From NCBI RefSeq assembly GCF_934424005.1, contig NZ_CAKRXI010000013.1:6615-70614 (forward strand): a DNA stretch of 64,000 nucleotides. The letters run 5' to 3'. Shown here one piece after another: positions 1 to 9,255 of this stretch. The notes beneath the pieces are model-generated. The model saw only the letters and a program-made list of their open reading frames with translations. It ran no database searches and had not been told where the DNA came from. Within the stretch, counting starts at the first letter, position 1; each line of letters starts with the position of its first letter. The translations under genes were made by a program, and so were the position numbers. The DNA comes from an uncultured Blautia sp. GTDB taxonomy: Bacteria; Bacillota; Clostridia; Lachnospirales; Lachnospiraceae.

Positions 1-149
1 CGTGATATCTTTAAAACGCACACGATATATACACATCCTCCAGTCAACAGCTTCCCGTTAGTGTGGTTGTGGTTTGTTATTAGTTAAGTTAATATCCTTC
101 TGATCTGACAGTGTATTACTACTGTGCTTTTAGCCCCAAGGGTGTGCAG

Positions 150-171
150 AGGGAGCGGGGCTTCGCTCCCT
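150..171. terminator. GC-rich hairpin downstream of ygeY
   Basis: Stem AGGGAGCG/CGCTCCCT with loop GGGCTT. It lies 65 bp beyond the ygeY stop. Neither side has a convincing T-run (only TTTG on the plus strand), so its role as terminator is uncertain. Confidence 0.4.
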
Positions 172-177
172 TTGCGT

Positions 178-225
178 AGTTTAAAGAAGTTCGTTCTTTA
201 TAAGTTCAAAGAAGCTTGTTCTTTG
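178..225. repeat. Two tandem short hairpins downstream of ygeY
   Basis: Two adjacent copies of AGTT(T/C)AAAGAAG...TTCTTT. Each is a small inverted repeat: AAAGAA-5 nt-TTCTTT at 183-199 and CAAAGAA-5 nt-TTCTTTG at 207-225. The copies differ at a few positions that keep the pairing. They lie just beyond the ygeY stop and may help end its transcript; the function is not shown by the sequence. Confidence 0.5.
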
Positions 226-235
226 TTTCTCTTTC

Positions 236-1546
236 TTATTTACAATAAGAAGCAGGCAGAGCTGCATAAACCGCTGCGCATCTTACGAGGTCGATCTTCC
301 AGGTTTTTTCGTTTGGTGCATGTGCCTGTGCCTCTGCTCCAGGACCGAATCCGATGCAAGGGATTCCATTACGTCCCATGATGGATACGCCGTTTGTGGA
401 GAATGTCCATTTATCTGTAAGTGGGCGTGATTTTCGCATTTCTTCTGTTTCAGCATTTCCAAGACGGGTTTCGCCATACAGGTTTTTGTATGCGTCTTCA
501 AGAGCTTTTGTTACTTTGTGATCTTTCGGAATAGCCCATGTCGGGAAGTAGCACTCGATTTCGTATTTGCATCCTGTGTAGGAAGGACGATCATAGTTAT
601 ACATGGATACAACTACGTCATCACCGTATTTCTGAACGCTTGGAAGTGCACGGATCTCATCCAGGCAGCTTTCCCATGTTTCTCCGAATGTCATACGACG
701 GTCAAGAGATACTGCACAGGAGTCAGCTACTGCACAACGGCTAGGAGAGGTGTAGAAAATCTGAGATACAGTTACAGTACCGCGTCCAAGGAAACGAGCC
801 TCTTCCCAGTCAGGGTTGAATTTTGGATTGAGCATTTTCACAAGACCTTTGATCTCGGTTTCGTCAGCATCATCGTTTTCATTAAGGGAACGTACGTCCT
901 GGAGGATATCAGCCATTTTGTAGATAGCGTTGTCACCACGTTCCGGAGCAGAACCATGGCAGGAAACACCTTTGACATCAATACGGATCTCCATACGTCC
1001 GCGCTGTCCCCTGTAAATACCACCGTCAGTTGGCTCTGTAGAAACTACGAATTCCGGACGGATCTTGTCTTCGTTGATGATGTACTGCCAGCAGAGACCA
1101 TCACAGTCTTCTTCCTGAACAGTTCCGACTACCATGATCTTGCATCCTTCCGGAATCAGATCCATGTCTTTCATGATTCTGGCACCGTATACAGCAGATA
1201 CGAGACCGCCGCACTGGTCAGATACGCCACGTCCACCGATTTCTTCTTCTGTTTCGTATCCTTCGTATGGGTCGAAGTTCCAGTTTTCGATGTTTCCGAT
1301 ACCAACGGTGTCGATATGAGCATCAAAAGCGATGATCTTATCGCCGGTTCCCATGTAACCGATAACGTTACCCTGTGGATCAATAGTAACTTCGTCGAAG
1401 TTCAGTTTTTTCATTTCAGCTTCGATTGTTTCGATATGTTTTCTTTCGTCGCAGCTTTCTCCAGGATTCTTAACGATCGCTCTTAAGAATCTGACCATAT
1501 CTTCCTGATAATTCTGAGCAACTTCTTTGATTTTGCCGTAATCCAT
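236..1546 (-). CDS. ygeY: YgeY-type M20 family metallohydrolase (selenium-metabolism-linked)
   Basis: A 436-residue cytosolic dinuclear-zinc hydrolase of the M20 peptidase/deacetylase family, YgeY branch. Visible ligands are H77 and D79 in DAHIDT, D110 in GVSDQCGG, the E145-E146 pair in VQEEDCDG, E171 in STEPTD, and H409 near the C-terminus in AQAHAP; the dimerisation-domain His is in GVSCHGSA. Members of this branch usually sit beside dpaL (ygeX), dihydropyrimidinase and Mo/Se hydroxylase genes in anaerobic purine-degradation clusters. The exact substrate is not settled by sequence. It follows dpaL on the minus strand with a 44-bp gap and is probably cotranscribed. A GGAGGT site lies close before the ATG. 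Full length. Confidence 0.9.
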   Translation of the reverse strand: MDYGKIKEVAQNYQEDMVRFLRAIVKNPGESCDERKHIETIEAEMKKLNFDEVTIDPQGNVIGYMGTGDKIIAFDAHIDTVGIGNIENWNFDPYEGYETEEEIGGRGVSDQCGGLVSAVYGARIMKDMDLIPEGCKIMVVGTVQEEDCDGLCWQYIINEDKIRPEFVVSTEPTDGGIYRGQRGRMEIRIDVKGVSCHGSAPERGDNAIYKMADILQDVRSLNENDDADETEIKGLVKMLNPKFNPDWEEARFLGRGTVTVSQIFYTSPSRCAVADSCAVSLDRRMTFGETWESCLDEIRALPSVQKYGDDVVVSMYNYDRPSYTGCKYEIECYFPTWAIPKDHKVTKALEDAYKNLYGETRLGNAETEEMRKSRPLTDKWTFSTNGVSIMGRNGIPCIGFGPGAEAQAHAPNEKTWKIDLVRCAAVYAALPASYCK

Positions 1547-1590
1547 TTTAAAGTACCTCCCATATATATGAAATAATTTTTGAGTTTTGA

Positions 1591-2820
1591 TTATTTACTT
1601 AAAGATTCATTTGTTCCGTACAGCCCATCCCATACGATCTCACGGTAACGAACCGGATCGGTGTCACCTTCTGTGGAGATTACGAGAACGTTGGAGTTTT
1701 CGTCCAGTTTCAGGGCTTCCTTGAGATCTTTTGCATCTTCATCGTGAAGAGCAGTGAAGCACAGACCAAGCGGAACAGAACCAGATTCGCCAGAAACGAT
1801 ATGCGGGTCATTACCGAGCGGGTTCGCATAGATTCGTGTTGCCTTGGCGCTCATCCAGTCCGGGCAGGATGCGAACACAGAAACGTGATTTCTTAAGATA
1901 TCCCATCCGATGGTGTTTGCTTCGCCACATGCGAGACCAGCCATAATCGTCTGAAGGTCACCTCCTACGTTTACAAGATCACCGGATTCCTTCATAGCAG
2001 AACGGTACAGGCAATCAGCAGCACTTGCTTCGCAGACAACCATGACCGGCGGGTTTTCTTTGTATTTGTGAGCAAAGTATCCAACAACTGCGCCGGCAAG
2101 AGAACCAACACCTGCCTGGACAAATACATGTGTCGGGCGGTCGATTCCGGCTTCCTTGAGCTGCTGGTCAGCTTCCATAACCATGGTGCCATATCCCTGC
2201 ATGATCCATGACGGGATTTCTTCATATCCGTCCCATGCAGTATCCTGAACGATGATGCCATGTTCTGTCTTGGCTGCTTCAGCTGCTGCCATCCTTACGC
2301 AGTCATCGTAATTGACTTCTTCGATGGTAACGGTAGCACCTTCTTTGGCGATGTTGTCAAAACGTGTTTTCGTTGTTCCTTTTGGCATACGGACAACTGC
2401 TTTCTGGCCGAGACGTTTTGCGGCCCATGCAACTCCGCGTCCGTGGTTTCCATCTGTTGCTGTGAAGAAGGTAGCCTGTCCGAATTCTTTTCTTAATTCT
2501 TCAGAAGAAAGAACCGCATATGGAAGTTCACTGATATCTTTCCCAACTTCCTTTGCTATGTAACGTCCCATTGCATAGGAACCACCAAGAACTTTGAATG
2601 CATTCAGTCCGAAACGATAGGACTCATCCTTGCAATGGATGCTCTTAACACCAAGATAGGATGCCAGTTCAGCAAGATCCTGAAGAGGAGTTACTGTGTA
2701 CTGAGGAAAACTTTTGTGAAATTCATTGGCTTTTTTTACGTTTTCTTCGGACATTAACTCGAGATGTTTGTCGTCAGATTTGACAACGTGATTGACAGTC
2801 CATTTTAAACCTTCTGTCAT
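1591..2820 (-). CDS. dpaL: 2,3-diaminopropionate ammonia-lyase (YgeX)
   Basis: A 409-residue PLP enzyme of the tryptophan-synthase-beta fold that splits 2,3-diaminopropionate into pyruvate and two ammonia. The family signature [13 protein letters not shown] holds the PLP-binding lysine, about K76. The [14 protein letters not shown] segment is the phosphate/cofactor-binding loop of fold-type II enzymes. The C-terminal [11 protein letters not shown] loop is also conserved. It is the first gene of a minus-strand pair with ygeY, transcribed from the promoter at 2882-2909, and an AGGAGG site precedes the ATG. In E. coli and gut Firmicutes the ygeX-ygeY pair belongs to the anaerobic purine/urate breakdown module. 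Full length. Confidence 0.93.
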   Translation of the reverse strand: MTEGLKWTVNHVVKSDDKHLELMSEENVKKANEFHKSFPQYTVTPLQDLAELASYLGVKSIHCKDESYRFGLNAFKVLGGSYAMGRYIAKEVGKDISELPYAVLSSEELRKEFGQATFFTATDGNHGRGVAWAAKRLGQKAVVRMPKGTTKTRFDNIAKEGATVTIEEVNYDDCVRMAAAEAAKTEHGIIVQDTAWDGYEEIPSWIMQGYGTMVMEADQQLKEAGIDRPTHVFVQAGVGSLAGAVVGYFAHKYKENPPVMVVCEASAADCLYRSAMKESGDLVNVGGDLQTIMAGLACGEANTIGWDILRNHVSVFASCPDWMSAKATRIYANPLGNDPHIVSGESGSVPLGLCFTALHDEDAKDLKEALKLDENSNVLVISTEGDTDPVRYREIVWDGLYGTNESLSK

Positions 2821-2881
2821 TTGAAAACCCTCCTTAAAAAATTTATTTTGAACTCATAATTTTTCTTCTCTTTCTGAAACT

Positions 2882-2909
2882 ATCATATCATAAATATGTA
2901 AATTTGCAA
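2882..2909 (-). promoter_or_regulatory. Predicted sigma-70 promoter of dpaL-ygeY
   Basis: On the minus strand TTGCAA (2904-2909), a 16-nt spacer and TATGAT (2882-2887), about 60 bp before the dpaL start. No other good promoter is seen in this divergent gap. Confidence 0.65.
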
Positions 2910-2976
2910 GAGAAAATACAAAAATTTTTAGGTTTTCACAAAAAAAGTTAGTACACCAAAAAAAAAGTGTCATTTG

Positions 2977-3005
2977 TTGAAAACAGACAATTGCTATGAT
3001 AAAAT
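2977..3005 (+). promoter_or_regulatory. Predicted sigma-70 promoter of the DUF1015 gene
   Basis: TTGAAA (2977-2982), a 17-nt spacer and TAAAAT (3000-3005), about 45 bp before the chosen ATG. The alternative TATGAT at 2995 is too close to the -35 box. Confidence 0.55.
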
Positions 3006-3054
3006 AAGATTATCTTTATACATAAGTGATGAGACAGAAAAGGAGACAATGAAT

Positions 3055-4299
3055 ATGGCTATTTTTCAGGCGTTTCGGGCATTGCGTCCTGTTCCGGAGA
3101 AGGCAGCAGATGTAGCTGCACTTCCATATGATGTGGTAGATCGTGCAGAGGCGAAAGCAATTGGAGATAAAAATCCTGATTCGTTCCTGCATGTAGACCG
3201 TGCTGAGATGGATCTGCCGGATGATACAGATCTGTATGCCCCGAAAGTATATGAACGCGCAAGACAGAATCTGTTGAATATGGAAAAAAATGGTGTGATG
3301 AAACAGGATGAAACACCGTGTTATTATATTTATGAACTTACCCGTAAGGGAAAGACACAGACAGGTCTGGTTGGATGCTGTTCAATTGATGATTATATGA
3401 ATGGCATCGTAAAAAAACATGAACTTACCAGAGAAGATAAGGAGCAGGACCGTATCCGCCATGTAGATGTATGTGATGCGAATACCGGACCGATTTATCT
3501 TGCGTGCCGCTATCCACAGCAGTTGCTTGATTTGATGGAACAATGGAAAACATCCCATGCAGCAGTATATGATTTTGTTGCAGATGATGAAATTGGACAT
3601 CGTGTGTGGGTGATTGACGGAAATGAGGAGATTGAGACGATACGCGAGCAGTTTGGAAATATTCCATCTATATATATTGCGGATGGACATCACAGAGCAG
3701 CATCGGCAGTGAAGGTGGGACTTAAACGAAGAGAAGAACATCCGGATTATGATGGAACAGAGGAGTTCAATTATTTCCTTTCTGTAGTATTTCCATATGA
3801 TCAGCTTAAGATCCTTGCATATAACAGAGTGGTGCATGACCTGAATGGAATGGATGAACATGCTTTTATTGCCAGTTTGAAATTTAATTTTGAACTTATG
3901 ATCATGCCGGGATTCCCTTGTAAACCAGTAGAAAAACACTGCATGGGTATGTATGTGGGTGGTAACTGGTACCATTTAAAGGCATGGGAAGATGTTTATG
4001 CGAAGAAAGATGTTGTAGGCCAGCTGGATGTGTCTATCCTTCAGGAAAAAGTTCTTACACCGATTCTTGGCATTGGTGATCCGCGTACAGACCAGAGAAT
4101 CCGTTTTGTAGGTGGCAGCCATAAGCTGAGTGAACTTGCCGAGATAGCAGATAAGACCGGTGGAGTTGCATTTGCCATGTTTCCGACGGCAATGGAAGAT
4201 CTGATGCAGATTGCAGATGAAAATAAACTCATGCCGCCGAAATCTACATGGTTTGAACCAAAACTTCGAAGTGGTCTGTTTATACATAAACTTTCATAA
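3055..4299 (+). CDS. DUF1015 family protein
   Basis: A 414-residue protein of the DUF1015 family (COG4198), cytosolic, with no known biochemical role. The N-terminus MAIFQAFRALRP, the PYDVVD segment, the IADGHHRAASA His motif and the DPRTDQRI region near the end are family marks. An AGGAG at 3041-3045 lies 9 nt before the ATG at 3055 but only 3 nt before the in-frame ATG at 3049, so 3055 is preferred. DUF1015 genes in Clostridia often lie near serine or phosphoglycerate metabolism genes, but here it leads into an SPFH/zinc-ribbon/TPM group 47 bp downstream. I cannot assign a function. Confidence 0.85.
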   Translation: MAIFQAFRALRPVPEKAADVAALPYDVVDRAEAKAIGDKNPDSFLHVDRAEMDLPDDTDLYAPKVYERARQNLLNMEKNGVMKQDETPCYYIYELTRKGKTQTGLVGCCSIDDYMNGIVKKHELTREDKEQDRIRHVDVCDANTGPIYLACRYPQQLLDLMEQWKTSHAAVYDFVADDEIGHRVWVIDGNEEIETIREQFGNIPSIYIADGHHRAASAVKVGLKRREEHPDYDGTEEFNYFLSVVFPYDQLKILAYNRVVHDLNGMDEHAFIASLKFNFELMIMPGFPCKPVEKHCMGMYVGGNWYHLKAWEDVYAKKDVVGQLDVSILQEKVLTPILGIGDPRTDQRIRFVGGSHKLSELAEIADKTGGVAFAMFPTAMEDLMQIADENKLMPPKSTWFEPKLRSGLFIHKLS

Positions 4300-4346
4300 T
4301 AATAAGCTCTGATACAGAGCGGTTCTCAGAAAAGGAGGAATTACGT

Positions 4347-5561
4347 ATGGGATTGATCAAAGCAGCAGTTGGAGCAGCCGGCGGGGTACTGGCAGATCAG
4401 TGGAAAGAGTATTTTTACTGTGAGGCTATGCCAGCCGATGTGCTGGTTACAAAAGCACATAAAAAAGTTTCTGGGAGATCATCAAACAAACACGGATCAG
4501 AAAATATCATATCCAATGGATCTGTAATCGCAGTAAACGATGGACAGTGTATGCTGATCGTAGAACAGGGAAAAGTTGTAGATGTCTGTGCAGAACCAGG
4601 AGAATATACTTATGATATGTCTACAGAGCCATCTCTTTTCTGCGGTGATCTCGGAGAGGGAATCAAAGGTGTTTTTCAACAGATCGGCAAGCGTTTTACT
4701 TTTGGCGGAGAAGCACCAAAAGATCAGAGAGTATATTTTGTAAACACAAAAGAACTTGTGGGAAATAAATATGGAACACCGAATCCGGTGCCTTTCCGTG
4801 TAGTGGACAACAATGTCGGACTGGATATTGATATTTCTATTAAGTGTTTTGGAGAATACAGCTATCGAATTGCCAATCCGATTCTTTTTTATACAAATGT
4901 ATGTGGTAATGTAGAACAGGATTATGAACGGGAAGAGATTGACGGTCAGTTGAAGAGTGAACTTATGACCGCATTGCAGCCGGCTTTTGCGAAAATTTCG
5001 GAACAGGGTATCCGTTACAGTGCGCTTCCGGGACATACACAGGAACTTTCTGATGCACTGAATCAGGTACTTACTGAAAAATGGAATAACTTAAGAGGTA
5101 TCTGCATTGTTTCCCTTGGTGTGTCCAGTGTGAAAGCATCTGAAGAAGATGAAGCGATGATCAAAGAACTGCAGAGAAATGCTGCGTTCCGTAATCCGAC
5201 AATGGCAGCAGCGCATATGGTAGGAGCACAGGCAAGTGCTATGCAGGCAGCTGCATCTAATCAGAATGCCGGTCCGGCAATGGCGTTTGCAGGTATGAAT
5301 ATGGCATCTAATGCCGGTGGAGTGAATGCACAGAATTTGTTTGCAATGGGGCAGCAGGCACAGCCGCAGATGCAGGCACAGCCACAGATGCAGCCACAGT
5401 CTCAGCAGAGCAGTGGATGGACATGTGCATGCGGAACTGTTAATACAGGTAAGTTCTGCTCAGAGTGCGGACAGCCGCGTCCGGCAGGACCGTGGACCTG
5501 CAGTTGTGGAGCTACTAATACGGGTAAATTCTGTTCAGAATGTGGACGACCAAGACCATAA
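4347..5561 (+). CDS. SPFH-domain protein with two C-terminal zinc ribbons (YdjI-like)
   Basis: A 404-residue protein. Residues about 30-285 form an SPFH/band-7 domain of the kind annotated 'virion core protein' (Bacillus YdjI), with MPADVLVTKAHKK, QCMLIVEQGKV and PGEYTYD as hallmarks. There is no signal peptide or clear membrane helix. An Ala/Met/Gln-rich linker (about 290-360) leads to two near-identical zinc ribbons, WTCACGTVNTGKFCSECG and WTCSCGATNTGKFCSECG (CxC...CxxC). In B. subtilis the YdjI protein helps hold PspA at the stressed membrane; a similar scaffold role is inferred here. A GGAGG site precedes the ATG. The next gene starts 17 bp downstream. Confidence 0.85.
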   Translation: MGLIKAAVGAAGGVLADQWKEYFYCEAMPADVLVTKAHKKVSGRSSNKHGSENIISNGSVIAVNDGQCMLIVEQGKVVDVCAEPGEYTYDMSTEPSLFCGDLGEGIKGVFQQIGKRFTFGGEAPKDQRVYFVNTKELVGNKYGTPNPVPFRVVDNNVGLDIDISIKCFGEYSYRIANPILFYTNVCGNVEQDYEREEIDGQLKSELMTALQPAFAKISEQGIRYSALPGHTQELSDALNQVLTEKWNNLRGICIVSLGVSSVKASEEDEAMIKELQRNAAFRNPTMAAAHMVGAQASAMQAAASNQNAGPAMAFAGMNMASNAGGVNAQNLFAMGQQAQPQMQAQPQMQPQSQQSSGWTCACGTVNTGKFCSECGQPRPAGPWTCSCGATNTGKFCSECGRPRP

Positions 5562-5578
5562 CCTCAGGAGGTGAACGG

Positions 5579-6676
5579 GTGGATACATTAAATTACAAAT
5601 GTCCAAACTGTTCGGCAGGACTTACGTTTGACAGTAAAGAACAGAAGATGAAATGCGAATTTTGCGGAAGTACATATTCGCTGGAAGAACTGGATAAACT
5701 GGCAGAACAGCAGGATACGGTAGAAGAAGATAAGACAGAAAAATGGAAAGGATTTGAACCGGAGCAGTGGCAGGCGGATGAGAAGTCAAACATGGCAGTG
5801 TGGAACTGTCCGTCCTGTGGAGCTGAAATATTGTCCGAAAAGACAACAGGAGCAACGGTGTGTCCGTATTGTGACAATCCGATGATCATGCCGGAACAGT
5901 TTAAAGACAGTTATCGTCCGGATTACATCATTCCGTTTATGAAGTCAAAAAAAGAAGCGAAACAGGCACTTAAGGCGCATTACGAAGGAAAACCGCTTCT
6001 TCCGAAAGTATTTAAAGATGAAAATCATCTGGAAGAGATCAAGGCAGTTTATGTACCGTTCTGGTTGTTTGATCTGGACACTGCGGGAAGATTCAGCTAC
6101 GAGGCGACAAAAACCAGAGTATGGGAAGATGATGATTATACTTATACAGCAACCCGGTTTTATCATGTCGCCCGTGCCGGAAAGATAAACTTCCGAAAAA
6201 TACCAGTGGATGGTTCAAAGGCAATCGATGACACCATGATGGAGGCGATCGAACCATATGAATATCAGGATCTGACAGAATTTAACATGTCCTACCTGTC
6301 CGGATATATGGCAGATAAATATGATCAGGAACCGGATGAACTGACCGGACGTGTTTATGAGCGTATGGAACAGAGTGTGAAAGACTGTTTTGAAGCGAGT
6401 GTAAAAGGATATGCAACTGTCACACCGAAGCAGGAGAAGATTACTGTAACGAATAAAGGTGAGGTAAAATATGGCCTTTTTCCGGTATGGTTCCTGAATA
6501 CAAAATGGAATGGAAAAACATATTCGTTTGCCATGAACGGACAGACGGGACGTCTGATCGGTGACCTTCCGGTGGGAAAAGATCTGGCAGTAAAATACTG
6601 GTTCAAATGTCATATCCCGCTGACAATTGCTATGACAGCAATCGTTACAGCACTGCGATTTATGGGGGTGATCTGA
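5579..6676 (+). CDS. TFIIB-type zinc-ribbon membrane protein (YdjG-like)
   Basis: A 365-residue protein with two N-terminal zinc ribbons (CPNC...CEFC and CPSC...CPYC), a soluble middle domain starting at about YRPDYIIPFMKSKKEA, and one C-terminal hydrophobic helix (IPLTIAMTAIVTALRFMGVI). It resembles Bacillus YdjG. The GTG start is chosen because AGGAGG at 5566-5571 lies 7 nt upstream; an upstream in-frame ATG at 5540 lies inside the preceding gene and has no ribosome site. The stop abuts the next ATG. It probably works in one membrane complex with its two neighbours (inference from the ydjGHI arrangement). Confidence 0.8.
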   Translation: MDTLNYKCPNCSAGLTFDSKEQKMKCEFCGSTYSLEELDKLAEQQDTVEEDKTEKWKGFEPEQWQADEKSNMAVWNCPSCGAEILSEKTTGATVCPYCDNPMIMPEQFKDSYRPDYIIPFMKSKKEAKQALKAHYEGKPLLPKVFKDENHLEEIKAVYVPFWLFDLDTAGRFSYEATKTRVWEDDDYTYTATRFYHVARAGKINFRKIPVDGSKAIDDTMMEAIEPYEYQDLTEFNMSYLSGYMADKYDQEPDELTGRVYERMEQSVKDCFEASVKGYATVTPKQEKITVTNKGEVKYGLFPVWFLNTKWNGKTYSFAMNGQTGRLIGDLPVGKDLAVKYWFKCHIPLTIAMTAIVTALRFMGVI

Positions 6677-7522
6677 ATGAAGAAAATGAATCTTATCTTA
6701 AGCGGATCACTGCTTGTGCTGAGTCTTGGCATGCTTTCACCGGCAGTAGTGTATGCGGATACTGAGACAGAGACAGCACAGGAAGACGAAAATGGAGAAA
6801 TGTCCTGGGTCTTTGATGATTGCGGGATTCTGAGTGATGATGAGATCACAGAGCTTAATGATGAACTTGCGACTATATATGATACATATGGATATGATGC
6901 CGTTCTCTGGATCTCGCAGGATGTGGGAGAGGATGAAGATTATCGTCAGTATGCTGCGGAATTTATGCAGGCTAATGAAATTGGTTATGGAGATACTCAT
7001 GAAGGTATGTGTATTTTCCATCAGCCGGGTGTGAGAAACATTACGATCGTATTCCGCGGAGACACGCAGAATGAGTTTTCTACGAGAATCCAGGATGAAA
7101 TGCTGGATAAATGTAAGACATATCTTAAGGATGATGATCCATTCGGTGGATATCAGTCGTTGATCCATGATCTGGAGGCGGGACTTGACCGCATTTCGGA
7201 AGGAGAGGATATCCGGTTGGTGGATCTCAGTGATGAATCAGTTGGCGGACAGTTCTTGAAAGATCTTCTCATGGCATTTGTGATCATGATCATTCCAACG
7301 GGAGTTCTGACCTGGTATCAGGTGCGTAAGATGAAAACACGTGTGCAGCAGCCGGATGCCAGTGAATATACGACGGATAGTGGACTGGAATTGAGTGAAA
7401 AACATGATATTTTCCTGTATGAGACGGTAAGTCAGACTGCAAAAGTCAAAGACGATAATAATGATTCAGGAAGCTTTTCAAGTGGTGGAGAGAGTTTTTC
7501 GGGATCCAGCAGCGATTACTAA
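6677..7522 (+). CDS. TPM-domain secreted/membrane protein (YdjH-like)
   Basis: A 281-residue protein with a signal peptide (about 1-27, cut near VYADTE), a TPM domain (about 45-175; VFDDCGILSDDEITELNDEL... is typical), a transmembrane helix (about 195-215, LLMAFVIMIIPTGVLTWYQV) and a Ser/Gly-rich tail ending GGESFSGSSSDY. TPM domains occur in bacterial membrane proteins of the YgcG/Psb32 type, and Bacillus YdjH is the matching family member. Last gene of the presumed operon, directly abutting the zinc-ribbon gene and followed by a clear terminator. The outside orientation of the TPM domain is inferred. Confidence 0.82.
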   Translation: MKKMNLILSGSLLVLSLGMLSPAVVYADTETETAQEDENGEMSWVFDDCGILSDDEITELNDELATIYDTYGYDAVLWISQDVGEDEDYRQYAAEFMQANEIGYGDTHEGMCIFHQPGVRNITIVFRGDTQNEFSTRIQDEMLDKCKTYLKDDDPFGGYQSLIHDLEAGLDRISEGEDIRLVDLSDESVGGQFLKDLLMAFVIMIIPTGVLTWYQVRKMKTRVQQPDASEYTTDSGLELSEKHDIFLYETVSQTAKVKDDNNDSGSFSSGGESFSGSSSDY

Positions 7523-7560
7523 AATTAAGCCAGCGGGGAACTTGCCCGTTGGCTTAATTT
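7522..7560 (+). terminator. Rho-independent terminator after the TPM gene
   Basis: A 15-bp stem (7522-7536 with 7546-7560, one G/T pair) around a GC-rich centre. Its right arm ends TTAATTT. It begins at the stop codon of the TPM gene. Confidence 0.75.
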
Positions 7561-7738
7561 ATGAATAAAAATACAAAAAACTTTGTTTGATGCAAACAGT
7601 TAATTTGCATCAAAAATGCACAATATAACGCGTAAATACTTTAAAGAAGCACAGCAATGTACTGATAAAAATACAATATATAGGAAAAATGCACAAAAGA
7701 AGCGGGAAAGATGCGGGATTTGTTGAACGAAAGTGCGA

Positions 7739-7766
7739 TTGTAATTTGCAACAGGTATGTTATAAT
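7739..7766 (+). promoter_or_regulatory. Predicted promoter of the antiporter gene
   Basis: TTGTAA (7739-7744), a 16-nt spacer and an extended -10 TGTTATAAT (TATAAT at 7761-7766). The 178 bp between the preceding terminator and this promoter hold no gene that I can support. Confidence 0.7.
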
Positions 7767-7803
7767 TTCCACTGGTTAAAAACTAAATGTGGGGGTGACA
7801 TCT

Positions 7804-9243
7804 TTGAAAAAAACAGTAACATTTTTTGGAATGCTTCTGGCCATGCTTCTGATGTGTCCGACAGGTGTCTGGGCAGCAGGAAGTGGAGAAACAACCACTC
7901 AGGTGCCGGTATGGCTGTGCATTCCTTTTGCGGGGCTGCTACTCTGCATTGCCGTGATGCCGCTGATCAAAGCTGAATGGTGGGAAGCACATCAGCCACA
8001 TGTGGTACTTATGTGGATTCTGCTGATGGTGATTCCATTTGCAGTGGTTTATGGTACAGGCAAAGCAACAGAGACAGTTCTTGAATGTATTGTAAATGAT
8101 TATCTTACTTTTATTGTTCTTCTTTTCGGACTTTTCTGTGTTTCGGGTAATATTACTATGGAAGGAGATTTTGCAGGATCTCCCCGAGTAAATGTATGTC
8201 TTCTTGCTTTGGGAACACTTCTGTCCAGCTGTATTGGAACGACAGGTGCAAGTATGCTGATGGTTCGTCCTGTGATCAAGATGAATTCGTGGAGAAAAAG
8301 AAAAAGTCATATTATGATATTCTTTATTTTTATGGTATCTAATATGGGTGGATGTCTGACACCAATCGGTGATCCGCCGCTCCTTATGGGATTTATGAGA
8401 GGAGTACCGTTTTTCTGGAGTCTGCATCTGTTACCGGTCCTGCTCTTTAACATGGTGATCATGCTGTTTGTATTCTATCATGTGGATAAGCTGGCATATC
8501 GTAAAGATATTGCAGGGGGACGTAAACCGGATATCAGCAAACCTGGTACAGAATTTCATATTGAAGGACTGCATAATATTATCTTCCTGGTGATGATCGT
8601 GGCAGCGGTTATCCTGAGTGGGGTACTTCCGGGACTTTCTGCGTTCCAGAATGCGGCAGGAGAAGTTATGGGAATCCATATTTTCGGTGAAGTGACACTG
8701 ACATTCCCGGCTTTGATTGAAATAGTGATGATTCTCCTGGCTGCTTTTCTGTCATTTAAAACAACAGACAAAAGTATCCGTAGAAGAAACCATTTTACCT
8801 GGGGTGCTATCCAGGAGGTTGCGGTACTGTTTATCGGTATTTTTATTACCATGCAACCGGCCTTGATGCTTCTGAAAGCACTTGGACCTCATATCGGACT
8901 TTCCAGTCCGCGTGAAATGTTCTGGGCAACCGGTGCACTGTCCAGTTTTCTGGATAATACACCGACTTATCTGGTATTTCTTACCACGGCAGGAACTCTT
9001 GGCTTCCTGAACGGAGTTACAACAAGTCTTGGCATAGTTCCGGTGAAACTTTTGTCTGCGATTTCCTGTGGTGCGGTATTTATGGGAGCCAACACATATA
9101 TCGGCAATGCTCCGAACTTTATGGTAAAATCTATTTCTGACGAGAATGGTGTCAATATGCCGTCCTTCTTCGGATACATAGGCTGGTCACTGGTATTCCT
9201 TGTTCCGGTATTTATACTGGATATGCTTGTGTTCTTTATGTAA
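7804..9243 (+). CDS. Sodium:proton antiporter-like (ArsB/NhaD superfamily) membrane transporter
   Basis: A 479-residue polytopic membrane protein of the ion-transporter superfamily (CitMHS/ArsB/NhaD fold). A signal-like first segment ends at VWAAG and about 11-12 hydrophobic segments follow. Family marks include GTTGASMLMVRPVIK, SNMGGCLTPIGDPPLL and, in the second half, SSFLDNTPTYLVF and MGANTYIGNAPNFMVK, which are the paired re-entrant motifs expected for Na+/H+ or anion exchange. A TTG start at 7804 is preferred because GGGGGTGA sits 6 nt upstream; the in-frame GTG at 7789 overlaps that site. The substrate is not certain. It is cotranscribed with the kinase-like gene 12 bp downstream. Confidence 0.8.
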   Translation: MKKTVTFFGMLLAMLLMCPTGVWAAGSGETTTQVPVWLCIPFAGLLLCIAVMPLIKAEWWEAHQPHVVLMWILLMVIPFAVVYGTGKATETVLECIVNDYLTFIVLLFGLFCVSGNITMEGDFAGSPRVNVCLLALGTLLSSCIGTTGASMLMVRPVIKMNSWRKRKSHIMIFFIFMVSNMGGCLTPIGDPPLLMGFMRGVPFFWSLHLLPVLLFNMVIMLFVFYHVDKLAYRKDIAGGRKPDISKPGTEFHIEGLHNIIFLVMIVAAVILSGVLPGLSAFQNAAGEVMGIHIFGEVTLTFPALIEIVMILLAAFLSFKTTDKSIRRRNHFTWGAIQEVAVLFIGIFITMQPALMLLKALGPHIGLSSPREMFWATGALSSFLDNTPTYLVFLTTAGTLGFLNGVTTSLGIVPVKLLSAISCGAVFMGANTYIGNAPNFMVKSISDENGVNMPSFFGYIGWSLVFLVPVFILDMLVFFM

Positions 9244-9255
9244 GGGGGGAGAGTT

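Noticed and set aside
518-1486. Long plus-strand open frame of 322 codons
   Set aside because: It lies wholly antisense to ygeY, has no ribosome site and gives a Cys/Phe/Ser-rich protein without domain marks; the opposite strand encodes a clear enzyme.
3382-3975. Minus-strand open frame of 197 codons
   Set aside because: Antisense to DUF1015, without a ribosome site or any family motif.
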